Assembly (NCBI GenBank): GCA_963971535.1
Contig: OZ020589.1
Location: 73,328,020 to 73,392,019 of the forward strand
From: Notolepis coatsorum
Lineage: Eukaryota; Chordata; Actinopteri; Aulopiformes; Paralepididae
Length of the DNA stretch: 64,000 nucleotides
Reading direction: 5' to 3'
Shown here: piece after piece, positions 11,571 through 22,923 of the stretch
How the letters are laid out: the number at the start of each line of letters is the position of its first letter
Position numbering within the stretch: position 1 is the stretch's first letter
Program-made: the position numbers and the translations under genes
Notes under the pieces: model-generated
Told to the model about the DNA's origin: nothing
The model's database searches: none
What the model saw: the letters and a program-made list of their open reading frames with translations, nothing else

Positions 11571-11702
11571 GTACTTCACCCACGGCGGCACCATGGACAC
11601 GCAGAGAACAGCAGCAGATGAAGGTGGAATACAAGGAGGAGGAAGGCTGCGACAGCCTCCAGCACACCTGCAAGGCTATAGCTTCCCTTCCCACAGTCAG
11701 TC

Positions 11703-14330
11703 ATGCCTAATACTCCTCTGCCTCTACAAGATGACAGCGAAGGTGCCAGCGCACAGCAGCTGCGGTCACTCAGCCTGCAGACCGAGTTTGCAACTACAGA
11801 TGACCAGCTCCACACTGCGCTCGGGCCCCCTCCCTGCCTCTCACTACCAGTAGCAGTCGATAAGGCGAGACAATGGGACCTATACCAGCCTACCTACCAG
11901 TCAAACCAGCCTGTGTCATCGACTGTGGAGAGCATGCATGGCGGCACACCAGCGGCCGCACAGACCCGGTATGAGTTTACGCCAATGAGATCTGCATATC
12001 AAGCGTATCAATATACCACAGCTACGCCTGCACAGCCTAACTATCAACTCCAGACTGCAACAGCGCCCTACCCTGCACGACAGTTACCCACTGCAGCTGC
12101 TCTCCAGCCAGTGGGCCAACATACAGCAGGTGCACCTCAGCAGTCTACCCCTCAACTACCCTCCTGGATAGCGGCGCCTTCACCATTCACAACCGCTGTC
12201 GCAGCAGCGAGGGCATATCAGCCTCCACAAGTCATCCCTGCTCAGCAAGTGCATCAATCGCTGTTGCACCAACTGAGCCACCATATCAGCCTCCACCAAT
12301 CATCACTGCTCAGCAAGTGTATCAAGCGCTGCCGCACCAGCTGAGCCACCATCAACAACCAGCATATCAGCCTCCACAAGTCATCCCTGCTCAGCAAGTG
12401 CATCAATCGCTGCCGCACCAACTGAGCCACCATATCAGCCTCCACCAATCATCACTGCTCAGCAAGTGTATCAAGCGCTGCCGCACCAGCTGAGCCACCA
12501 TCAACAACCAGCATATCAGCCTCCACAAGTCATCCCTGCTCAGCAAGTGCATCAATCGCTGCCGCACCAACTGAGCCACCATCCACAACCAGTGTATCAG
12601 CCTCAGCCTGCTCCATCGACTGGTGCATCCAACACCTGGTCCAGAACCCTATTATTCTGTACCAGTTCCACCGGTCCAGTATGTCCGTCAGCCCCCGTAT
12701 ACATCACTACAGGATTCATACGCTCTCCAGCCTCTCAGGCAGCCTGTACCTAAACTGCCTAACCTGGTCCATGACAGCGAGAGAGAGATGGCGCTGGATC
12801 ACCTACTCGATGCCCACACTGAACTTTCTGAGCACTACAAGTACTGTGTACTTATGGAGCAGCTGGTTCTAGATGAGGCTAAGCTAATAGCCCAGTCCTG
12901 CAGGCATTATGCACAACCCTACACCGCCGCCATGCAGGCCTTGCAGCGGCAATATGGACAGCCGCATCAACTTGCACAAAGCGAGATTGCAGCAATACTG
13001 AACGCTCCTGATCTCAAAGCAGGAGATACCAAAGCATTCCAGAGCTTCGCCCTTAGCATCGACTTGCTAGTGGGAATGCTGATGTCGCTGGAAGGACCTA
13101 ACGGGATGGAAGTCATGTCGACCGGCCATGTGGATCGGCTCCTGTGTAAGCTCCCTAAGCAATTAAGGGACGGCTTTGTGGAGCATCTACTGGTTCGAGG
13201 TCGCCTCAACAGGACTAGCCTAAACCCGTACAACCTTCGAGACCTTGCCGACTGGCTCAGGGTAAAGGCCGAAGCTCAACGACTGTCCGAGAGAATGGCA
13301 CAGCGCCATTGGATGGAAGGAACACAGTTCCCTAACAGAGACAAGCAAGTTCCCCCACCCAGACCTTGCAACCAGTCTGTCTCAGTTTATCATGGCTCCG
13401 CCAAGCCTAAACAAGACGGCCCAGATGGTCTCGTGTCTCATGCTACTTCATGCTACTTTACATCTCTCAAGCCTGCACCGGAGGACCTCGATCAACACAT
13501 TGAACGTCTCCGGCAGCTTGATGTGCTTCCAGTTAGAAGTGGAAAGCTAGCAGTAGGGTCCCGTCTGGACCATGAGGTGGTGGACATCCTGGAAGCACGC
13601 ATTGAGAGGATGAAGGTTGGTGACACACTCCGGTACGCCACGTCTCTGCTCCACATAAAGGACGCGCCACCACTGAAAGCCGCTGCCGAAGCAGTTAGGC
13701 AAATGCCCCGTAGCACAGAGCAAAGACTGGTAGAAGATCCAGCTAAGGCTCGAATCTCTGGAGCAGAGATCAAAAAGCTCGTTGGAGGATGTGTTACCAA
13801 GCTGGGTGAAGAAGAGGTAAATAAGTCTGACGAGTCATGGTTCACCCATCACGGGGCGGCGGCCGACTCCTCCTTACCTCAACCTAACCTGCATGACACC
13901 GAAGTCTTCCTGCTGAAGACCAGCCAGGCGGACTGCTTCCCAGAGGAATTTAAGTGTCTCAGAGCTGGAAACCCAGTACTGCCCAGTAGTAAGCTCAGTA
14001 CGCTCTCACCAGAGATGGATCGTACAATGGGTCTTCTCCAAATTGGTGGACGCTCTCGTCACCTGGACACCTCCTGTTCTACATCCACCCCATAGTTCTC
14101 GATCCTGGCCATGCAGTGACGAAACTCATCAAGGATGTAGATGCCCGCCTACTCCACCCAGGGCCCGATAGGATCTTCGCAGAGATCAGGCACCAGTACT
14201 GGGTCCTGTGGGGAAGACGGGCCATCAAGCATCATCAGAGGACCTGCACAGGATGTAGGAAGTGGAGGTGGGAGCCGGTGGTTCCAATGATGGCAGACTT
14301 ACCTCCTGCCCGGTCGCGGCCCCTTAAGCC
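11703..14330 (+). pseudogene. Degenerate BEL/Pao gag-pol (internally deleted)
   Basis: The first frame (11703-12344, start MPNTPLPLQDD) is a Pro/Gln-rich gag N-terminus ending in a repeat array where the frame is lost. The next long frame (12623-14095, about 490 codons) has a BEL-type gag domain (the region LEGPNGMEVMSTGHVDRL and WLRVKAEAQR) and then a short stretch from the start of the pol/peptidase-A17 region (from about QLDVLPVRSGKL). It then jumps directly to pre-integrase sequence. A third frame (14116-14330) has the integrase zinc-binding segment (RRAIKHHQRTCTGCRKW). RT catalytic YVDD, RNase H and the DDE core are absent. At least two frameshifts and one large deletion separate it from an active protein. 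Confidence 0.8.
12210..12600 (+). repeat. Minisatellite inside the gag region of BEL/Pao element 1
   Basis: A unit of roughly 150 bp containing CATATCAGCCTCCACAAG and a variant CATATCAGCCTCCACCAAT is repeated about two and a half times. It encodes Gln/Pro/His-rich repeats, and unit variants shift the reading frame. Confidence 0.8.
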
Positions 14331-14404
14331 GCCATTATGTGTCATCAGACATCGCGTATCTGTACCCTGTGACAACAAACAGGTTACTGATTGGGCGGCG
14401 GGAC

Positions 14405-14836
14405 GCGTCTATTCGAATCCTAACGCATGTATGCTTCCGCGTTCGCGTTTTGCGAATCTGATTGGCCACTGCCGTTTCTGGTGCGATCTGATTGGCCACT
14501 GGCGTTTCTGGTCATGTGACATGTGCGCCCAATCACGTGACGTGCCCATTTCCGCCTCGACCAGCAGCAAACTACCTAACACCTAGTTTATCACTGGTTA
14601 AGCTTAGGCGACTCTTTCGAAGTTGGTTAAGGTTAGAGTTTGGAATCAGGGCTGGCGTTCTATCGCCCTGCTCTAAGACAAACTCTAACCTTAACCAACT
14701 TCGAAAGAGTGCCTAAGCTTAACCGGTGAAAGAACTTGCCGTCACACGATTTGTGCGACCAGAAACGTCAGTGGCCAATCGGAGCGCAAAACGCAAACGC
14801 GGAAGCATACATGCGTTAGGATTCGAATAGACGCCG
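14405..14836. mobile_element. Foldback MITE inserted in the BEL/Pao internal region
   Basis: The outer arm GTCTATTCGAATCCTAACG at 14407 pairs with CGTTAGGATTCGAATAGAC at 14814-14833. An inner arm from GGTTAAGCTTAGGC to GGTTAGAGTTT pairs with its complement at 14680-14725. GGGACGC occurs on both flanks and may mark the target site. No coding potential. Confidence 0.7.
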
Positions 14837-15299
14837 GTGGGACGCCTCCCTGCCACAAGTGTCCTACACTCCGGACCCGACTGTCGCAGACGATGACAAT
14901 CCAGAGACCTCCGTAGCCACTTAGGGAATTTGACTGTTTACATAATAGCTATGCTATTCTGGGGGCGGCTGTTGTAAATTCCCCACTATTTGTTATGCTG
15001 TGTATTGTTATTTTAATTCAGGCACTTCTTTGATGGCCCAGGGGTCCTATTATTTATAGTCGGGCATCTCTCTGGACAGCCCAGGGGTCCTAATGGGTTT
15101 AAAACTTTAAATACAGTGGCCATCTTGCCGCCCATGTGTTCCATTGCTGTCTGCTTTCCCAGTGAGAGAGTGTGCGTTCATGAAATAAGTAAGTCACCAA
15201 TAGCCTACAAATATAGTGCCTATGGTAATGATAGATACATCATGTCATATGTAGCCTGCCTTGTGTGTTGAGATGCTGTGACATGCATGTGTGACTATG

Positions 15300-15452
15300 A
15301 CTATGACTCCTGATGAATTGAAAATGGGGGACCCGTAAACAAGACGAAAGTCTTTCTCTGGTCTGCATCCCCTTAACAATTGTGTGTATTGAGCTGTACT
15401 GTATTGTACCCATTCTGCAATCTGTTAATAAAGTTTTCAATCAATCAATCAA
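15300..15452 (+). mobile_element. LINE A-family 3' UTR fragment
   Basis: About 150 bp matching the 3' ends of LINE A (21.3 kb) and of the copy at 2.1-2.2 kb: GATGAATTGAAAATGGGGGA through TTAATAAAGTTTTCAATCAATC, with a CAAT-repeat tail. It interrupts the 3' LTR of BEL element 1. Confidence 0.8.
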
Positions 15453-15618
15453 TTTGGTTTGCTACGTTGTGTTGATCCATGCTGCTAATTGAGCTATGCT
15501 AATGCTAATATGCTATAGCATCTCTTCAGTTGTGTGTATTCTGGATGCCATTGCATTCTGCCAATTACTTGTGTTATGTTTGGTCCATGCGGCTAATTGA
15601 GCCAATGCTAATATGCTA

Positions 15619-16193
15619 GATACAGATTCAGATTACTTTATTCACCATATTGCAGTACAAATGGAACGTGATTTGACGTTTACAGTGCATGCTTTTTTCA
15701 CAATTAAGAACAATACAACAGTAAATAAATAATTATAAGTAAAGTGCAAGACAGGACAGAACAGTGAGACAACAATAGACTGTAAAAAGTGCAGTGGTGG
15801 GGGACATGGAAACAGTGCAGCACAGTTCAAGTCCAGAGGTCCAGCCCTAGCAGCTCGCCATAGAGGGGGGGAGCAGGGGGACACCTGACTCGTTTACCAG
15901 GCGAGCTGCTGAGGGGAAGAAGCTGAGTCTATGGCGGGACTTTAATGTCTTGGGCAGCCGTAGCCGCCTGCCGTGGGGGAGCATGGTGAAGAGGTTGTGA
16001 CCCGGGTGGGCGGGGTCTGCCATGATCTTCCTCGCCCTCCTCAAGGCCCTGGAGGAATGTAGGGACTCGAGGGAGGGAAGGGGGCAGCCGATTACCCTCT
16101 CCGCTGATCGTATCACCCGCTGTAGCTTGGCCTTGTCCCTGACCGTGGCTGCAGGGAACCAGGTGATGATGGAGAGGGTGAGGATGGATAGCA
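15619..16193 (-). mobile_element. L2/CR1-type LINE 3' fragment
   Basis: A minus-strand frame at 15847-16194 carries the C-terminus of a LINE reverse-transcriptase protein (DKAKLQRVIRSAERVIG, then RRARKIMADPAHPGHNLF). This is the same kind of end as the LINE at 57.5-59.2 kb. GATA flanks both sides within the interrupted LTR. Confidence 0.75.
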
Positions 16194-17096
16194 TCTTTAG
16201 TTGTGTGTGTTCAGGTTATGATTAATAAGTATGTACCTCTGTTAATTATTGTATGTCCTGCTTATCTGTTGCAGAATACCACTCACTCACTCGCTCACTC
16301 ACTCAATTCCTCACTGTTCATTCAGCCTTACAAACTGGATGAAAACCACTCACTCAATTCCTTACTGTTCATCCAGCCTTACAAACTGGATGAAAACCAC
16401 TCACTCAATAATTGGCTAGACTCACCCAATACCATTCGCATCCTTGTGTGGATGCTCATTGTTTCATTCAGCCTTACGAACTGGATGGAAATCACCTGTA
16501 CTGAAGAAACCCTATCATCCTTTGATCCTTTGATACCAACATTAAACTACAAAGGACTGTTCTTTGGTGTCTGTGTCCGCTCTCTGACTGGGGTGTGCTG
16601 TTGTGGATGAAGTGGCTCCAGCAAACAACATTACAACACGTTATATTTTCAATACTTAGTCTACCCTGGTGTAAGTAAACGGATTAAGCGGGTTATCAAT
16701 AAATATAAAATGTGCATATACAAATAAGATCTGAATGGTGTGTGAGTACTTGTGCAAGGTGTACCAGGTGCAGGGTTCAGTAGTTAAGAGTTAAGCAGTT
16801 CTAACAAGTTCTCCAGCCGTTGGCCAGGTCGGTCCTTGCCCATGGTTGTGGAACTTGTGGAGCCTGATGGCTACTGGCACAAAGGACTGGCCAAGGTCAT
16901 ATGTGGTGTGACTGGCCATAGATTGTCAAGTTTAACTCTGACTACGTACATCACATACTGACATCCTTCATACTGACATCCTAGTGACATCCTTCATACT
17001 AGCATCCTTTATACTGACATCCTTTATACTGACATTATACTGACATCCTTCATACTGACATCATACTGACATCCTTCATACTAGCATCCTTTATAC

Positions 17097-18082
17097 CAGG
17101 GATCGGCAACCCTAGGCACGGGGGCATTTGCATAGGCACAGGGGGCAGCAGATTTTTTTTTTTTTTTTTTTTTTAATATTATAGTGAAATATTTTGCACT
17201 GTTGTCGCATTTATCTTGTTGAAATCCTCCCACAGGTTCTTTTTACTACCACATATTTAATTGAGACCCTTTATTTGTTTATTATTTCAATTTAGCTGGA
17301 AATACATTGCTACATCATTCAGTAACATTTGCAGAGCCTTATAACAAAAACATTATTACGGTCACCATTGTGACCAGTAGGATTAATCAACTAATTGTAT
17401 TATTTATTTTTCTATTTCATTGAACATTGCACATGTTAAAAGCTATTTTTTTACTCAAAATGTGAGTATTACCAAGTCAACTTGTGTTCTTAAAACAATG
17501 ACAATAAACATAGTTTTATTAGGTTGAAATAATGTGGTTGTGTACTTATTTTTCTGTTAACTTATTATGGATTGAAAACTGAAAACCTTAATGCACAGTA
17601 ACTGAACTCAATATTTTTAAGTTCTGGTAACTTATTATTATATTTTTTTTTACAGTGTAGTCTTGCGATCAATCAAAACTTATTTACACGATATACCTCA
17701 CATTCACCCTCCATTCACATCCTGGTGTTCTCCATTAGGCCTGTAGGTGGAGCTATGACAGCACACGTACAGTACACACACCAATGGTGTGTGATGTGTC
17801 CAAAAATGAATGGGCAAATGTGAGTGAAATGGTCGCACTGTATGCAGCTGTTTGTCTGCATTGCATCCCCCCCCCCCAACTCAGATTTAGGGTTGATACA
17901 ACCATCATAATAATATTGTTAATAATAACAATAACAATAATGATGTAATAATGTAAAAATTATCATTAAAAATACCTGATTATGAGAAAAAAATATTACG
18001 ATGCATGGAATATTGTTGAGGCACACTAGTTACAACTATATTTCAAACAGGCACTCCATGTCAAAAAGGTTGCTGACCCCTG
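17097..18082. mobile_element. Non-autonomous hAT element with 8-bp TSD
   Basis: The left end is CAGGGATCGGCAACC and the right end inverted is CAGGGGTCAGCAACC. Both sides carry the 8-bp sequence CTTTATAC (17089-17096 and 18083-18090). Terminal CAGGG and 8-bp duplications are diagnostic for hAT. The AT-rich interior has no transposase frame. Confidence 0.9.
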
Positions 18083-19062
18083 CTTTATACTGACATTATA
18101 CTGACATCCTTCATACTGACATCCTAGTGACATCCTTCATACTAGCATCCTTTATACTGACATCCTTTATACTGACATTATACTGACATCCTTCATACTG
18201 ACATCCTAGTGACATCCTTCATACTAGCATCCTTTATACTGACATCCTTTATACTGACATTATACTGACATCCTTCATACTGACATCATACTGACATCCT
18301 TCATACTGACATCATACTGACATCCATCATACTGACATCCTTTAGTTTATACTGACATTATACTGACATCCTTCATACTGACATCATACTGACATCCTTC
18401 ATACTAGCATCCTTTATACTGACATTATACTGACATCCTTCATACTGACATCATACTGACATCCTTCATACTGACATCCTAACTGACATTATACTGACAT
18501 CCTTTATACTGACATTATACTGACATCCTTCATGCTGACATCATACTGACATCCTTCATACTGACATCCTTCATACTAGCATCCATTATACTGACATCAT
18601 ACTGACATCCTTCATACTGATATCATACTGACATCCTTCATACTGACATCCTTCATACTAGCATCCATTATACTGACATCATACTGACATCCTTCATACT
18701 GACATCATACTGACATCCTTCATACTGACATCATACTGACATCCTTTATACTGACATCCTTCATACTGACATCATACTGACATCCTTCATACTGACATCA
18801 TACTGACATCCTTCATACTGACATCATACTAGCATACTTTATACTGACATCCTTCATACTGACATCCTTCATACTGACATCATACTGACATCCTTCATAC
18901 TGACATCCTAGTGACACCCTTCATACTGACATCCTTCATACTGACATACTGACATCCTTCATACTGACAACCTAGTGACACCCTTCATACTGACATCATA
19001 CTGACATCCTTCATACTGACATCCTAGTGACACCCTTCATACTGACATCCTTCATACTAGCA

Positions 19063-19613
19063 CCACCACCCCAATAACAGCCTGTTTCAGCTGCTGAGGT
19101 CAGGCAGACGCCTGCGAACCCCAGCTACTAGGACAGAGCGGCTTAGGCTCAGCTTCTTCCCCCAGGCCATCAGAGCCATGAACAATGAACATTGAGTGCT
19201 CAGAACATTGAACTGTCCACACACAAGCACACATGAACACACACACGACACGCACACTGTGCACGCTCACACACGAGCAGCCACTTAACACTTTAACATG
19301 AGCGGGCACACACTCATGTCGCACACACGCACACTTATGGCCAAAGGAAAGGACACTTTAAATTAGAATAACAGGAACAGTGTATTGCACTACCAAAGCT
19401 AACAAGCATGTCCCACATGCTCTGTAAATAACTATGTACAGATACCGAGATGTCACTCCATGTTACCTGCTACCTGTTACTGCACAATGTTGTTTCCTTC
19501 TTATGATTCTATTATATGTACCACTGTATTGCACATCGTTGCGGGCAAGACCACCCGCATTTCATTGTATACCTGTATGCCGTGACAATTAAAACTCTTG
19601 ACTTGACTTGACT
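19063..19613 (+). mobile_element. LINE 3' fragment with (CTTGA)n tail
   Basis: The start resembles LINE RT C-terminal coding sequence (CTCAGCTTCTTCCCCCAGGCC, read as LSFFPQA). A 3' UTR follows, ending GTGACAATTAAAACTCTTGA and a CTTGA repeat. The same 3' UTR recurs at 36.69-36.92 kb. It lies within the minisatellite. Confidence 0.8.
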
Positions 19614-20627
19614 TCATACTGACATACTGACATCCTTCATACTGACATCCTAGTGACACCCTTCATACTGACATCATACTGACATCCTTCATACTGACAT
19701 CATACTGACACCTTGAATACTGACATCCTAGTGACATCCTTCATACTGACATCATACTGACACCCTTCATACTGACATCCTAGTGACATCCTTCATACTG
19801 ACATCATACTGACATCCTTCATACTGACATCATACTGACATCCTTTATACTGACATCCTTCATACTGACATCATACTGACATCCTTCATACTGACATCAT
19901 ACTAGCATCCTTTATACTGACATCCTTCATACTGACATCCTTCATACTGACATCATACTGACATCCTTCATACTGACTTCCTAGTGACACCCTTCATACT
20001 GACATCCTTCATACTGACATACTGACATCCTTCATACTGACATCCTAGTGACACCCTTCATACTGACATCATACTGACATCCTTCATACTGACATCATAC
20101 TGACACCTTGAATACTGACATCCTAGTGACATCCTTCATACTGACATCATACTGACACCCTTCATACTGACATCATACTGACATCCTTCATACTGACATC
20201 ATACTGGCATCCTTCATACTGCCATATTGTGTAAATGTAAACTAGACATATATGGACAATAGTGTACTTTAGAGTTAGAGCCCCGTCATTGCACTGTCTA
20301 CGAGCTCTATGGACTCTAAAGTGTGTCCTTCCTTGATTGACTGACAACATAACATGCCTTTAGAAATATAGATAAACCAATTTACCTATCTCAAGCCTAC
20401 ATGCAACCTTTTATCCATGTAGGTCAGGGTACACTTATTACAATCATATCCACACTTTCTATTGATTTACCTTGCCGTAATTAATTCATACATTCATGTG
20501 CATTAAGGTATCAATAATACCAATATCAAGAGTGTCAATATGAATGTCATCAAAGTTGTCAATATGTAGGCCATTATATATAATATATACTTCTTTAAAA
20601 AAAATTCTAGATTATTATTATTTTCCT

Positions 20628-21286
20628 TTCATTTACATTTAGTCATTTAGTTGACGCTTTTATCCAAAGCTACTTACAAGTTCTGTACGACAAGTCATCA
20701 GGAAGGGTACAACTCTATCAGCTGAGTAACAATGTTCATCAAAGTGTTGCGTGTACTGTTACAGCGTAGGTTAGTTTATTAGGACAAGTGCATGACAGTA
20801 AGGTTAGTTGGGGTTAGATCTTTTTATTTTTATTTTTTTTAATTTTATTTCAGATAATGGTTGAAGAAGTGCGTCTTTAGTCGATGGCGAAAGATTGGAC
20901 GGGTTTCGGCTGTCCTAACTGGGGTGGGTAGTTCATTCCACCATTGTGGGGCAAGGACTGAGAATAGGCGAATTCTCTTTGATGACCCTCCCGGAGCTTG
21001 GATAGGAGTAGGTCTGAGGCGGCCAGAAGATGCAGAGCGTAGGGGTCTTGAATGTGTGTAGTTAGAGCCCATTGACCGGAGGTAGGCGGGAGCGGTTCCC
21101 TTTGCCGCACGGTATGCTAGGTCGAGGGCCTTGAAGCGGATTCGTGCAGCAATGGGGAGCCAGTGCAGGTCCCTAAGAAGTGGGGTGACATGGGCCGACT
21201 TCGGTAGGTTTGAGATCAGGCGGGCCGCTGCGTTCTGAATGAGTTGAAGAGGCTTGGTGGCAGTGGCCGGGAGGCCAGCAAGCAGT
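20628..21286 (-). mobile_element. LINE B, 3' part (RT C-terminus and 3' UTR)
   Basis: The minus-strand frame at 20845-21072 contains RLFSVLAPQWWNELPTPV, the usual C-terminus of L2-type fish LINEs. The 3' UTR ends with the TTTAGTCATTTAGTTGACGC block shared by fish L2-like LINEs and SINEs. Coding similarity reaches 21286 (GGCCGGGAGGCCAGCAAG) and resumes at 32019 (GTTGCAGTAGTCGAGGCGGG), so a 10.7-kb insertion splits the element. From 20225 to 20627 I see no feature. Confidence 0.8.
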
Positions 21287-21782
21287 TTTGATTGATTGAT
21301 TGATTGAAAAGTTTATTAACAGATTGCAGAATGGGTACAGTACAGTACAGCTCAATACATACAATTGTTAAGAGGATGCAGACCTGAGAAAGACTTTCGT
21401 CTTGTTTCCATCAGGGTCCCCCATTTTCAATTCATCATATGACACACACGACATACAGATAGACAGTACTGCTACATCTATACATTTATGACATACCAGA
21501 TTTTCAAATACAGTACTGTTTGTGATACTAAAAAAATCCAGAAAAAGAGTGTATATACATTTGACATAGAAACTGTGCATTGGGGGAGGTTGGGTAGGTG
21601 GGGTGGGGCTGTACATTGGCGATGGGGTGGGGGGGGGGGGGGGGGTAGGGGGGGACACACACTGTACATTGGAATACTGACATACATTTGACATAGAAAC
21701 TGTACATTGGAGGAGGTTGGGTAGGTGGGGTGGGGTTGGGTGGGGCTGTACATTGGAATACTGACAAAGCCATGCTTGGTCT

Positions 21783-22911
21783 TTATTGTTCCTGACTTCC
21801 CACTCAGTCAATCAATGGATCAACTAGTAAGCTGGAGTTTTGCAGCAGTGGATCGAATCTTCTCTTCAAGAAAACAAAGTGCGACCGAACCATTGTGTCC
21901 GATAGGGACATTCCAGGCCGGGTTTGCAATTGACAGTTGGAATAATTGGCGATCAATATGCCTATATTCTATTGAGATTGAAGATGTTGAGGATCTATAT
22001 CTCCTCGTCATCTTCCTGATCGGTTGGGGAGCGATCGCAATTTGGATTTGGATTTGCTGCCTTCAAGTAGTAGCAAGATTGGAAAATGCCCACATTGAAT
22101 TGACAAAGCGGCTCGCTCAACATACAGCCGATGAACAATGTAGGGGTCAAGTAATGTTGGGGGTCGCGCAGGACATTAGGACCGCGACAAAGAAGATGAA
22201 AGATCTGGATTAAATTAAATTAAAGCATTACAGGAATCATTGTAACCTGTTGCAACCCACCCCCCCCCTCCCCCCCCCGCCACGTAACTCAAGTCTGTGG
22301 AAGAAAAGAAGGAATGTTTCGAGGTCAATGAAAGAGGCAGAGGAGAAGAAGTCAAGATAAGACCTGGTTTATGACGTCCGTACCCATCGCAACTAAGGAC
22401 GGGACAGTATCTGACTGTCTGAAGATAAGATGGATGGCCTCCCCCCCCCCCCCCCTCCCCATCCTCACGCAAACCTCCCCCCCACGAGCACGACTGGCGA
22501 CGTGCACGGAAGGAGGGGCGGATCCCTCGACTGCCTCACACGCCCAAAACCCTAAGCCACTACCCTCTCCTTAACTCCCACCCCCCACTCTCCGCCCTCC
22601 CTCCCATCCCCCAAATTCCCTCCCCCGAGGGTGCTTCCTGAAGCTCACTGACTTTCGACATAAATGAACATTGTATCAACAAATGTGCTTTGTTTTGTAT
22701 TAATTTAGGGTTGTGCCATTATTATTATGCAAAGATAATAATTGTGATTAATTCTGTAATGAGTTGTGTGTTTCTAGCATCCTTGACACCCAAGGACAAC
22801 GATGGAAATAAGTCAAGAGGCTTTTACGTTACTATCCTTGACAGCAATGTAAGCTGGATTAATGATCTGTTTATGTTGTGGAGTCTAAATAAAAACCTGA
22901 AACCTGAAACC
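21783..22911 (+). mobile_element. Retroposon-like insert, antisense in the LINE A 3' UTR
   Basis: A plus-strand block lies in a minus-strand LINE. It contains an intact small ORF and ends with AATAAA (22888-22893) followed by AACCTGA repeats, which looks like the microsatellite tail of a retroposed RNA. CTGTACA occurs on both sides (about 21742 and 22910) and may be a target duplication, but the left boundary is blurred by the LINE A minisatellite. It has C-rich runs at 22259-22280 and 22440-22455. I do not recognise the family. Confidence 0.5.
21815..22213 (+). CDS. Small putative membrane protein ORF in a retroposon-like insert
   Basis: An intact 132-codon ORF starts MDQLVSWSFAAVDRIFS. The centre has a strongly hydrophobic segment (about residues 68-94, including LYLLVIFLIGWGAIAIWIW and CCL) preceded by acidic residues (IEIEDVED). 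A charged, helical-looking C-terminus follows (ARLENAHIELTKRLAQ) and ends in KKMKDLD. The pattern is that of a single-pass membrane protein with a cytosolic or coiled tail. I do not recognise the family, and no RT or transposase motif is present. It could be an accessory ORF of a LINE or a captured gene. An open frame this long with a clear TM segment is unlikely to be chance, but expression is unknown. Confidence 0.45.
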   Translation: MDQLVSWSFAAVDRIFSSRKQSATEPLCPIGTFQAGFAIDSWNNWRSICLYSIEIEDVEDLYLLVIFLIGWGAIAIWIWICCLQVVARLENAHIELTKRLAQHTADEQCRGQVMLGVAQDIRTATKKMKDLD

Positions 22912-22923
22912 TGTACAACTGGG

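Larger units (their letters stand above)
10634..16654 (+). mobile_element. BEL/Pao LTR retrotransposon, internally deleted
   Basis: LTRs at 10634-11552 and 14970-16654 share TGTTGTAAATTCCCCAC at the start and GTTATATTTTCAATA at the end. A 5-bp duplication CTTAG flanks the element (10629-10633 and 16655-16659). A primer site follows the first LTR and a G-rich polypurine tract (GGGGGCGGC) precedes the second. The coding region joins gag, the start of pol and the zinc-binding head of an integrase. Most of the reverse transcriptase, RNase H and integrase core is missing, so the element cannot move on its own. The second LTR is 766 bp longer because of two LINE fragments. Confidence 0.88.
14970..16654 (+). 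repeat. 3' LTR of BEL/Pao element 1, with two LINE insertions
   Basis: Matches the 5' LTR from end to end apart from inserted blocks at about 15297-15452 and 15619-16190 and small indels. TSD CTTAG follows it. Confidence 0.85.
16951..20224. repeat. Minisatellite of ATACTGACATCC units, interrupted twice
   Basis: Short units such as CATACTGACATCCTT, CATACTGACAT and CCTAGTGACATCC repeat in mixed order over about 1.7 kb of net length. The array is broken by a hAT element (17097-18082) and a LINE tail (about 19063-19613). It resumes in the same pattern after each, so both inserted into an existing array. It is non-coding. Confidence 0.92.

Noticed and set aside
16951..20224. CRISPR-like array
   Set aside because: Units are contiguous and variable with no unique spacers, and the genome is eukaryotic. 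It is a minisatellite.
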